Source of the DNA: Rhinopithecus roxellana
Taxonomy: Eukaryota > Chordata > Mammalia > Primates > Cercopithecidae
Direction: 5' to 3'
NCBI RefSeq assembly: GCF_007565055.1
Contig: NC_044554.1
Location: 58,278,176-58,342,175 of the forward strand
Length of the DNA stretch: 64,000 nucleotides
The notes under the pieces are model-generated. The model worked only from the letters and a program-made list of their open reading frames with translations, was not told the DNA's origin and did no database searches. Below, in pieces: positions 56,346 to 64,000 of this stretch; position 1 is the stretch's first letter; each line of letters starts with the position of its first letter. Position numbers and translations under genes: made by a program.

Positions 56346-56485
56346 ATGCGGTGACTCACACCTGTAACCCCAGCACTTTGGGAGGCCAAGGTGGGAGAAT
56401 TGCTGGAGTCCAGGAGTTCGAGACTGGACTGCACAACATGGTGAGACCACATCTCTACAAAAAATAAAAAATAAAAGTAAAAAAC
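56346..56485 (+). mobile_element. Free left Alu monomer (FLAM-like)
   Basis: Single-arm sequence from 'tgcggtgactcacacctgta' to 'ctctacaaaaaataaaaaat' with an A-rich tail and no second arm. Divergence suits an old FLAM. A 3'-truncated dimeric Alu is the alternative. Confidence 0.75.
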
Positions 56486-57213
56486 TGGATGGCAAATTCT
56501 AACTTTCTTTTGCCTCCTGGAGTGATCAATTTTCTGAGAGAATTGAAGGGAAATTTTGAGCAAATCTAGCTACTTTGATAATTTAGATAGTTTCAAAGGA
56601 ATATTGTATTTAACTTCTTAATGGAAAATAATGTTCTGATGATAAAATAACAGAAATTTCATTTTAGAAGATTTTATTTAAAAATGTCAAGGTCCTGATG
56701 CTAAGCATGTTGAGTAAGTGTGTGTGTTTGTGTGTGTGACAGGGTATGTGTTGTATAATCATTGATTGGTCATTTCTATTAAATCATGTAAAAAAGTCTC
56801 AGTGATACAGTTCTGGGAGGGGACTTTAGAGACCCCATGGATTTTTAAAAATTGCTTCTTTTTATAGTGTAGTAAAAATGTTTACTTTCAAATGTCTAAT
56901 CATCAGGCTTATTTCAGAGGCCCATAAAAATGTATGAATGATGACAACAGCAAGTGTTTTCATTCCCTTTATTTATGTCTGTGAGCTTCTGAATCTGATA
57001 ACATAACTCTACAATAGGGGCCTTTCTTCTGATCAGTGAGAGGAACTCATGTTGGGTGCAGAAAGCAGATGCTGGGAATGTAATGAGCACATCTTGGAAA
57101 GTGAGAGAGCCGCTTGTTGGGGAACCAAGCCCAGTGTCGGGCAAAGTATGTCTGCTGGAGATTTTCTCATGAATAAAATCTTCACTGCTGGTTTCCCAGA
57201 AAATACATCACAG
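56486..57213. other. Unique sequence, nothing recognised
   Basis: A short GT run at 56719-56738. Opposed short open frames at 56914-57221 have no known product. Confidence 0.35.
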
Positions 57214-57512
57214 CTCCTCAAGCCTGTTATCCCAGCACTTTGGGAGGCTGAGGCCGGTGGATCACTTGAGGCCAGGAGTTTGAGACCAGCCTGGCCAACA
57301 TGGTGAAACCTCGTCTCTAATTAATACAAAAATTAGCTGGGTGTGGTGGCATGTGCCTACTCGAAAGGCTAAGGCAGGAGAATTGCTTGAACCTGGGAGG
57401 CGGAGCTTGCAGTGAGCAGAGGTGTTTCCACAGTACTCTAGCCTGGCCGACAAAGTGAGACTCCATCTCAAAAACAAAACAAAACAAAACAAAAAAAACG
57501 AAAAACAAAGAA
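57214..57512 (+). mobile_element. Alu, sense, 5'-truncated
   Basis: Begins at 'cctcaagcctgttatcccag', lacking the GGCCGGGCGC start, and ends in an AAAAC-repeat tail. A partial second-arm deletion occurs near 57357. Confidence 0.9.
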
Positions 57513-57799
57513 AAAAAGAAAATAACCCACAGCTCAACATTCTTTCGGCCAAACTTAAACTGGTGCTAATTCTTCCAGCTGAGACAACACAGTCCTTCCT
57601 CAAAAACTGTTACCGATCACAACCACTCAAAGCTCTTCAATTAGTCACGAATTCCTGCCCTTCATCTTGCCTATGGTGCTTGTGTCGTCGATGATGTGCA
57701 AAGCAATAAACAAGCCTTTCATGTTTTTATTTTTTATTTCCATGTTGTAGAGAATCAAATTAGATAATAATAATTAATAATGAGTTTATTGAATGTTTA
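57513..57799. other. Unique sequence
   Basis: The frame 57422-57694 starts within the Alu tail and has no known product. Confidence 0.3.
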
Positions 57800-58035
57800 T
57801 TAGATGAATAACACTGTGTTAATACTTTCATGTATTATCTTTTTACATCCCCACAGAAACCCAGTGAGGTGGTTACTTTTATTACCCCCATTTTGTAGAG
57901 GAGGATACAAAAGATTTGAAAGATTGAATTATTTGGTAGATCCCATAGTTAATAAGTGGCAGAGCTGGGATTTGACACTATAGCTGCCCAATGCTAAAGC
58001 TCATGCCCTTAACTGCCAGCTATGCTGCCTCCCAC
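57800..58035 (-). mobile_element. MIR element
   Basis: 'acactgtgttaatactttca', 'tccccacagaaacccagtga', 'cccccattttgtagaggagg', 'aataagtggcagagctggga' and 'gctcatgcccttaactgcca' give an almost complete antisense MIR. Confidence 0.9.
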
Positions 58036-58437
58036 CATTATACATCTGGGGGTTGCCTCATTCATATTGAGCATAAATGTTCCATTCAGATATAGCTAGT
58101 TCTGGGGCCGGCGGCAGTCCATCTTTCCTAGACACACATAAAATGTGTAACTTTTTTTTATGCTTGCTGAATAGGAAGAGAACTGGGTTTCTCTCTCCCT
58201 CTTTTCTGGCCAGAAGTATGTATTTCCTGGTGATGTAACAGCACATGCACACATAATCCAGAGCAGACAGATTAGGAGTGCAGATGGGAAGAGACATAGA
58301 AACAAACAAATCAAGTGTTGATGAAGATGCACGTGGACTAGGGAAGAGGCACATGGAGGTACACCGAGAAATACAGAGATGAAGGCAGAGGAGAGGGATT
58401 GAAATAAAAGACAGAAACAGAAAGGGAAGCAGAATAT
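58036..58437. other. Unique sequence
   Basis: The minus-strand frames at 58058-58557 run partly out of the next Alu and have no known product. Confidence 0.35.
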
Positions 58438-58440
58438 AGC

Positions 58441-58759
58441 TTTTTTAATTTTAATTTTTATTTTTTTAATTTTTATTATTTTTGCTCTGTCACCCATATT
58501 GTAGTGCAGTGGCATGATCGTGGCTCCCTGCAACCTCCGCCTCCCAGGTTCAAGCAATTCTCCTGCCTCAGCCTCCCGAGTAGCTGGGATTACAGGTGCC
58601 AGCCACGATGCCCAGCTAATTTTTTTGTGCGTGTGTTTTTAGTAGAGACAGGGTTTCACCATGTTGGCCAGGCAGGTTTCAAACTCCTGATCTCAAGTGA
58701 TCTGCCTGCCTTGGCCTCCCAAAGTGCTAGGATTACAGGAGTGAACCATCACATCCGGC
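58441..58759 (-). mobile_element. AluS-like, antisense
   Basis: T/A-mixed tail that lacks the 'gagacagagtc' words, then 'gctctgtcacccatattgta', and an end at 'ccatcacatccggcc'. 'cagaatatagc' and 'cagaatgtatc' may be a decayed target duplication. Confidence 0.92.
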
Positions 58760-59281
58760 CAGAATGTATCTATTTAATTTTTACTCCCATGAGATTGGTG
58801 GAGAATAATAAACAGTGAAACTGCATTTTTATCTATTTGTTCAAATGAGTAATTGCTTTTAAAATATAGTTTAATTTGAGATGTGAGCAAATAGTGCCTT
58901 TTGCTTGGAAACAATGCATTAAGGATTTTCACTGATTACCTGCTCATTTCATTCTGCCTACTGAAATTTTTTTCTCCCTCTTTTGGTCACGATTGCTCTA
59001 AAGTTACTAATCCCCTTAGAACAGGAGCTTAGTGACTACTGGGACACTATCTACTGGTGACCACTGATTCCTATGGCTCGGTATAGTATCTTGCATTTTG
59101 AAGGTATTCAACATCCGTATTTTTTTTTTTTTTTATGACGAAATGAAGTACTTCCTTCCTTTTTGCCAAATCTGAAGACCTTATCTCAAGAACTCAGAGT
59201 GAGAAAGCCAACTGAAAGACACGGACAAGGTAATGGCATAAAAGTTGCACAGGCTAAGGGGCAAGATAAAGAAGGAAAAAC
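58760..59281. other. Unique sequence with L2-like stretch
   Basis: 'agaacaggagcttagtgact' to 'ttgaaggtattcaacatccg' (59015-59119) resembles an L2 3' end. Otherwise nothing is recognised. Confidence 0.4.
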
Positions 59282-59564
59282 TTTTTTTTTTTTTGAAGCT
59301 GAGTCTCACTCTGTCGCTTAGGCTGGGGTGCAGTGGCGTAATCTCAGCTCACTGCACCCTCTGCCTCCCAGGTTCAAGGGATTCTCCTTACCTCAGCCTC
59401 CAGAGTAGCTGGGATTACAGGCGCCCACCACACACCCGGATACTTTTTGCATTTTTAGTAGAGATGGGATTTCTCCATGTTGACCAGGTGGTCTCAAACT
59501 CCTGACTGCCCACCTCGGCTTCCCAAAGTGCTGGGATTACAGGCGTGAGCCACCGCGCCCGGCT
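59282..59564 (-). mobile_element. AluS-like, antisense
   Basis: T-run, 'gaagctgagtctcactctgt', and an end at 'ccaccgcgcccggct', with a small deletion near 59508. Confidence 0.93.
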
Positions 59565-60493
59565 GGAAGAACGTTTTTTGATGCACTACGTTTGCAGATG
59601 AGGTTATTTGAAATGAACTGGGCTAAAACCCTTAGAAGGAGATACGTGGATGGTACAGTCTCAGGACAGCTCGGATGCAGTGAGTAAATGCCAGTCCCAA
59701 GCACATGCAAGCCAGCATGGCGCAAAGCCTGCAATTAGCTTGCAAAATAGTCTTTGAAAAGGTCTATTTCTGAAGAATAAAATGTGTAAAAATTCGGTTT
59801 ATTTTAATCTATGGTTATAACACCGGGGAAAAGGACAAGTTTTAAATTGTTTATCATTTCAACGTAAAACTGCACCTGGTAATCAAACTCAATACTAATA
59901 AAAATAAAAATAACGGTATTTTTATTTGGAAAGCTTTTATGGGTAAGGAAAGTCAATGGACTTTGTCTTCTCTGTAGTAGCCCGTCCCCCACACTGTCTG
60001 CAAGTGTGAAGTGTACAAAGGCTGTGGGTCATCTTTAATAAGTATGAACCCATACGGGGTACATGTTATGTTTGATTATATAAAAGTATAATTCCTTGAT
60101 CTTTACTTGGTTTTAGATAGGTTGAAAAGGATTAAGCACATACTTCCCAACACTGTTACTCTGTGGGTCTATTCTCAGTACCCAAAATACAGCTTGTTTG
60201 TGGAATAGATGCCCAGTAAAAATGTGTTGAGAGTAAGTGAATGAATCTGCAGCTCTGAGCCTTGGAGCCACTCTATTACCAGTAGTTGGTAACTGCCCTC
60301 CAGATCAGGGATGAAATCTTTGTTTTAGTTCCCTAAAATCAAAGAGAAGTTAAGTCTTCTCCCATCTGGGCTCAGGTATACTGCATAGGGCCATAGAATT
60401 ATTTTTTTCAAAATAGAAAAATTGCCTTAATTTTTATTTGGCTTTAAATAAAGTAACATATGATTGTTGTAAAGAAATATCTATAATACCAAA

Positions 60494-60496
<3 letters not shown>
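59565..60496. other. Unique sequence with L2-like stretch
   Basis: 60165-60250 ('tctattctcagtacccaaaa', 'gtaaaaatgtgttgagagta') resembles an L2 3' end. The rest is unrecognised. Confidence 0.4.

Positions 60497-60535
<39 letters not shown>
60497..60535. repeat. Pure A39 tract
   Basis: Thirty-nine uninterrupted A's, with no recognisable retroelement body immediately upstream. Confidence 0.95.
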
Positions 60536-60537
<2 letters not shown>

Positions 60538-60549
60538 ACCACCAACACC

Positions 60550-60660
60550 CCAGAGAAAATGGCTAGTCTTATTTTAGAGGAAGAAGCCAAGGTCTAGAGC
60601 TAAAGGAAGAGGGACTTGCTCAGGGTCTCATGAGCCCTTTGTCTTCAGATCAAAACCATG
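60550..60660 (-). mobile_element. MIR-like remnant
   Basis: 'cttattttagaggaagaagc' and 'gggacttgctcagggtctca' follow antisense MIR order. Confidence 0.5.
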
Positions 60661-60929
60661 ATTTTAGATGGCCTTGATTTCTGCTTCTGGCCACCTATTT
60701 CCTGCACATACCCTGCACTTTCCCACCAGAGCTGACTGAACCATAAAGCCTGACTTTCACTATTCTCATAAATGATCAGATTTTACAAAATTCTGAAGGG
60801 TGGACATGGATTTACCAAATCTCAGAATAGCAGAACTAGAAGGTTCACCTTGAAACATGGAAAGGTAAACTTAGTACAAGTATAAGGAAATACATAAGTA
60901 CTACTCTTTCTTAAGAAGAAAGAAAGTGC

Positions 60930-61059
60930 GAGAGAGAGAGAGAAAAGGAAGGAAGGAAGGGAAGGAAGGAAAGAAGAAGGAAGGAAGAAGAAGGAAGGAG
61001 GAAGGAAGAAGGAAAGAAGGAAGGAAGGAAGAAGGAAAGAAGGAAAGAAGGAAGGAAGG
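60930..61059. repeat. GGAA/GAAA homopurine microsatellite
   Basis: One hundred and thirty consecutive purines on the plus strand: an AG run, then GGAA, GAAA and GAAGGA units. Lys/Glu/Gly-rich or Phe/Ser/Leu-rich open frames across it are repeat translations. GGAA is the ETS-family core. The tract ends 50 bp before the RPL7L1 retrocopy's target duplication. Confidence 0.97.
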
Positions 61060-61108
61060 CAATGAATGGAAGCAAGAAAGAAAAGGAAGAAAAGAAGAAA
61101 TAAAAAAC

Positions 61109-61130
61109 AGAAAAGAAAACTATAATATCC
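61109..61130. repeat. Target-site duplication, left copy
   Basis: A 22-bp sequence beginning 'agaaaagaaaactataat', identical to 62683-62704. It marks the left edge of the RPL7L1 retrocopy insertion. Confidence 0.95.
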
Positions 61131-61160
61131 TGCACGATCAGTAGCTGCACCACTAGAAAG

Positions 61161-61901
61161 ATGGCGGAGCAAGAGCAAAGAAAAATCCCTTTGGTTCCAG
61201 AAAATCTGCTGAAAAAGAGGAAGGTTTATCAAGCCCTCAAAGCCACCCAGGCAAAGCAGGCACTTTTGGCAAAGAAGGAGCAGAGGAAAGGAAAAGGGTT
61301 CAGGTTTAAGCGACTAGAATCATTCCTACATGATTCCTGGCGGCAGAAACGTGACAAGGTGCGTCTCAGACGACTAGAAGTGAAACCTCATGCCTTGGAA
61401 TTGCCAGACAAACATTCCTTGGCCTTTGTTGTACGCATCGAAAGGATTGATGGCGTGAGTTTACTGGTGCAGAGAACCATTGCAAGACTTCGCCTAAAGA
61501 AAATTTTTAGTGGTGTCTTTGTAAAAGTCACCCCCCAGAACCTAAAAATGCTGCGTATAGTGGAACCTTATGTGACCTGGGGATTTCCAAATCTGAAGTC
61601 TGTCCGAGAACTCATTTTGAAACGTGGACAAGCCAAGGTCAAGAATAAGACCATCCCTCTGACAGACAACACAGTGATTGAGGAGCACCTGGGGAAGTTT
61701 GGCGTCATTTGCTTGGAAGACCTCATTCATGAAATTGCCTTCCCAGGGAAGCATTTCCAGGAGATCTCATGGTTCTTGCGCCCTTTCCACCTCTCAGTGG
61801 CCCGACATGCTACCAAAAATAGAGTGGGCTTCCTCAAGGAGATGGGCACACCTGGCTATCGGGGTGAACGCATCAATCAGCTTATCCGCCAGCTGATCTA
61901 G
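61161..61901 (+). CDS. RPL7L1: Ribosomal protein L7-like 1 (uL30 family), intact retrocopy frame
   Basis: Encodes 246 residues, the length I remember for RPL7L1, from 'gaaagATGG' (favourable start context) to TAG. Family layout: a basic N-terminal extension (residues 1-75, rich in Lys/Arg, e.g. KKEQRKGKGFRFKR), then the L30 ferredoxin-like fold from LAFVVRIERIDG (residue 87) through IVEPYVTWGFPNLKSVRELI (133-152), and a C-terminal tail with GKFGVICLEDLIHEI (178-192) and RHATKNRVGFLKEMG (215-229). RPL7L1 is a nucleolar uL30 paralogue linked to large-subunit biogenesis, with RNA binding expected. Compared with the human protein from memory, I notice only about five differences (V22, R42, F47, R207, I246). 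No promoter is visible in the 30-nt leader, so expression would need a borrowed promoter. The frame looks real; function is unproven. Confidence 0.9.
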   Translation: MAEQEQRKIPLVPENLLKKRKVYQALKATQAKQALLAKKEQRKGKGFRFKRLESFLHDSWRQKRDKVRLRRLEVKPHALELPDKHSLAFVVRIERIDGVSLLVQRTIARLRLKKIFSGVFVKVTPQNLKMLRIVEPYVTWGFPNLKSVRELILKRGQAKVKNKTIPLTDNTVIEEHLGKFGVICLEDLIHEIAFPGKHFQEISWFLRPFHLSVARHATKNRVGFLKEMGTPGYRGERINQLIRQLI

Positions 61902-62054
61902 ACCCAGGTGTCAAACTGCGGTAAATTTTTATCAATGAAGTGGAAGCATGTGTTTGATTGTTTTGGGAATTTTTATCAAGTATCTTCAGAGAAGATTATT
62001 TCCTGCTTTATCTTCAAAAACTGGAAAGGAAGGATCAAAGAAAAGACAGTAGCT

Positions 62055-62330
62055 GGCCGGGCGTAATGGCTCACGCCTGTAATCCCAACACTTTGGGAGG
62101 CTGAGGCAGGCGGATCACCTGAGGTTGAGGGTTCAAGACCAGCCTGACCAACATGGAGAAATGCTGTCTCTAGTAAAAATACAAAAATTAACCGGGCATA
62201 GTGGCATGTGCCTGTAGACTCAGCTACTCGGGAGGCTGAGGCAGGAGACTTGCCAGGCGGAGGTTGCAGTGAGCCGAGATCACGCCCTTGCACTCTAGCC
62301 TGGGCAACAAGCGAAACTCCGTCTCAAAGA
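62055..62330 (+). mobile_element. AluS-like in the RPL7L1 3' UTR
   Basis: Starts 'ggccgggcgtaatggctcac' and ends 'aaactccgtctcaaag'. About 12 bp is missing around 62250. 'aaagaaaagacagtagct' (62037-62054) and 'aaagaaaagacaatagct' (62331-62348) form its 18-bp target duplication with one mismatch. It inserted either in the parent gene's 3' UTR before retrocopying, or in the retrocopy afterwards. Confidence 0.93.
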
Positions 62331-62642
62331 AAAGAAAAGACAATAGCTTATGTTCATGGCAAGCATCTCTCATCACACTCCAGTTCCAAAGAAAAATTCC
62401 AGTGTTTTCTACATTGAGTACTCCATCGTCTGAAATCAGCACATTCCGTGGAGGAAGGAGTCCTGCTTTGTTGCATCTATCTTAGGGTTTAATGTTGGTA
62501 AATGAGTCACTCTAGCATTTGTACAAGGCTCCCTAAGACTTCTGCAGCAGTTGACCAAGCCCAAGGACATAATTGAATCTGGAGAGTCCTAGGGCCTTGT
62601 TTTGAAAAACACTTGAAATACACATAGGAAGAAAGGCATACA

Positions 62643-62660
62643 AATAAATGTTCACTTGTC
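62643..62660 (+). terminator. Polyadenylation signal and cleavage site of the retrocopied mRNA
   Basis: AATAAA at 62643-62648, 12 nt before the A tail that starts at 62661. This is normal spacing, so the copied mRNA was cleaved at its own signal. Confidence 0.9.
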
Positions 62661-62661
62661 A

Positions 62662-62682
<21 letters not shown>

Positions 62683-62693
<11 letters not shown>

Positions 62694-62704
62694 CTATAAT
62701 ATCC
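62683..62704. repeat. Target-site duplication, right copy
   Basis: Identical to 61109-61130 over all 22 bases. Marks the right edge of the retrocopy. Confidence 0.95.
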
Positions 62705-63219
62705 CAAAAGAAGTAATACAGACAGAAATGTAAGTTAAACAAGGTTAGGATTAATTTGTATAAGTTTATTTTAGGTTATTCAGGGTACATAAGATTTACT
62801 GTGTACATTCCTTTTATGTCTGAATGTAAAAGAATGAAAAAGACAAATTAAAAAAGAAGACAAATTAAAAGAAGACAAATTCTTCCACACGAAACAAAAA
62901 AGTCGAAGGAACAAACCATGTAGCTGTGTGGTCAATTCTTAAGCAAAGTCCTGAATCTGAAGAAATTGGGTTTATTCACTCTAATGACAGAATGGCTCTA
63001 ACTACAGCAATTTAGTTCTGTCACACCTCTGTCAATGATTCCCTGACCCCCTGTTCACATGGAAAGGAAAGAAGCTGACAATGGCAATCTAGCCTGATGC
63101 CCAGTGTCTACATCCCCAGTCCTGAGCCTCTCTAGCCACAACTCTATCAGGCCTGCCCCTACACCCTGACCTATCTGCTTTCTGATTCTGTTACACTTTG
63201 GTTTACTAGCATGCTCTGA
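62705..63219. other. Unique sequence, nothing recognised
   Basis: 'aaaaagaagacaaattaaaa' and 'gaagacaaattc' form a short local repeat near 62850-62882. No gene is recognised. Confidence 0.35.
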
Positions 63220-63330
63220 GGTACGTAAAGGCAGGAACCATGTCTACTTCTTTACCACCATTATTTTTCCCATCCTTAGCACACTTAAACCTGGTTAGTG
63301 CTTAATAAATAGTTGTTGGATGAAGATATT
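63220..63330 (+). mobile_element. L2 3'-end fragment
   Basis: 'aaaggcaggaaccatgtcta', 'cccatccttagcacacttaa' and 'gcttaataaatagttgttgg' follow the L2 3' end. Confidence 0.8.
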
Positions 63331-64000
63331 TTGTAGACTATCATGAGAACCTGAGGTGAAATAACACAGCATTGGAAGGAATAAGAAGTGTGGTTCACTG
63401 AGCCCAGCCACTGCCCACAAGACTTCCATGTCCACCATGTCCACTCAGCACTGAGCCTCATACTCTCCCTGGTTCTCTCCCATCTCCCTGGTACATTGTC
63501 TTCTTTGATGGTTTCCATTATACCTTGATGATCGCTCACTTTTTCTACACTTGCTTTTTTGGGAATATCCCTTCAGCTTTTATGTACTAGCACCACCATA
63601 CTGTGTCTGCCCAAATTTATTTCTCTAATAATGATTTCTCTCCCTTTTTGAACAAAGAGTGAAATTTCCTATCTCCACATGCCTGCAGGAAATCTCTTTT
63701 TGGATGTGGTTTCTACCTGAAATTAAACACTGCTCCTCTGACCATTCAAGAAGGAAATCCTCCATTTGGGACAAAGCAGAGACTTTCCTTCCAGCTTCTC
63801 AGACGTATATTCTTTGGAATCGTCTGTAAGTTCTTTGCTCTCTTAAAAGGTTTGCTAATAGGACTCTCATATTTGATGTTTCTTCATTTCCACACTCACT
63901 GACCTGATTCAGGCCCTCATTATCCTATATTCCATACTATCTCTTCCAGTGCTGGTATCCCCATATTCTAGTCCACTGTAGATAAGTTTCTCTAGCATAG
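63331..64000. other. Unique sequence to the window end
   Basis: No repeat body or exon is recognised. The minus frame 63285-63539 has no known product. Confidence 0.35.

Larger units (their letters stand above)
61131..62682 (+). pseudogene. RPL7L1: RPL7L1 retrocopy, whole inserted cDNA
   Basis: An intronless copy of a processed mRNA: a 30-nt 5' leader, the 246-codon frame (61161-61901), a 3' UTR of about 760 nt, AATAAA at 62643-62648 and an A tail from 62661. A perfect 22-bp target duplication (61109-61130 and 62683-62704) shows L1-machinery insertion. The 3' UTR carries an Alu (62055-62330) with its own target duplication. It is listed as a pseudogene by origin, but nothing in the frame is broken. 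It could be a functional retrogene if transcribed. Confidence 0.93.

Noticed and set aside
60822..61232. A 136-codon minus-strand frame rich in Phe, Ser, Leu and Pro
   Set aside because: It is the antisense of the GGAA microsatellite and of the RPL7L1 5' end.
61542..61896. Extra frames inside the RPL7L1 copy on both strands
   Set aside because: They overlap the full-length RPL7L1 frame and have no family support.
61131..61901. The parental RPL7L1 gene itself
   Set aside because: The frame is intronless, with an A tail and target duplication, whereas the parent gene is spliced. This is a retrocopy.
1..64000. CRISPR arrays, tRNA, rRNA, U-snRNA, Y RNA or 7SK copies
   Set aside because: I looked for their characteristic words on both strands and saw none. 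Only Alu (7SL-derived) and MIR (tRNA-derived) SINEs are present.

Overview
This is primate nuclear DNA. It carries dozens of Alu elements plus MIR, L2, L1, MaLR LTR and hAT/Tigger remnants at the density typical of primate intergenic or intronic sequence. The least diverged Alus (6201, 23377, 32190 and 50811) share a young AluY form with 'gctcaagcctg' near the start and 'gagatccggccactg' near the end. I associate this form with Old World monkeys (macaque, baboon, vervet) rather than apes, so a cercopithecoid source is the best guess. That rests on remembered subfamily features, not on a search.

Only one recognisable protein-coding sequence is present, at 61161-61901. It is a full-length, intronless copy of RPL7L1 (ribosomal protein uL30-like 1). 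It has every mark of L1-driven retrotransposition: a short 5' leader, no introns, a 3' UTR ending with AATAAA, a poly(A) tail and a perfect 22-bp target-site duplication. The reading frame is uninterrupted (246 codons). The insertion lies 50 bp downstream of a 130-bp pure-purine GGAA-type microsatellite. Whether it is expressed cannot be read from the sequence.

Layout. 1-11 kb: AT-rich sequence, two MaLR LTRs in inverted orientation (2252-2622 and 2962-3319), old L1 3' ends and several Alus. 11-20 kb: mostly unique sequence with scattered old DNA transposons, MIR/L2 remnants, Alus and dinucleotide repeats. 20-31 kb: repeat-dense, with an MLT-type LTR split by L1, a second MLT-type LTR, and a run of head-to-tail Alus (28.8-31 kb). 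32.5-35.1 kb: two probable ERV1-type LTRs; one has a repeated block with a perfect DR1 nuclear-receptor half-site pair. 37.1-37.4 kb: a small CpG-rich patch beside poly(dA:dT), the only promoter-like composition in the window. 39-51 kb: an MLT-type LTR, a 200-bp alternating purine/pyrimidine tract, long unique stretches and Alus including a very young one. 51-60 kb: a Tigger-like fragment, a MIR with an internal tandem duplication, a probable solitary ERV1-type LTR and more Alus. 60.5-62.7 kb: the retrocopy. 62.7-64 kb: mostly unique.

I found no tRNA, rRNA, snRNA, CRISPR array, operon or bacterial-style feature. Most open frames over 60 codons are Alu translations, low-complexity translations or chance frames. 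I see no convincing new biological system. The best leads are the intact RPL7L1 retrocopy and its purine-rich neighbour, the DR1/DR4 cluster, and the CpG-rich patch. Repeat family names are from memory of consensus sequences and are less certain than the repeat class.
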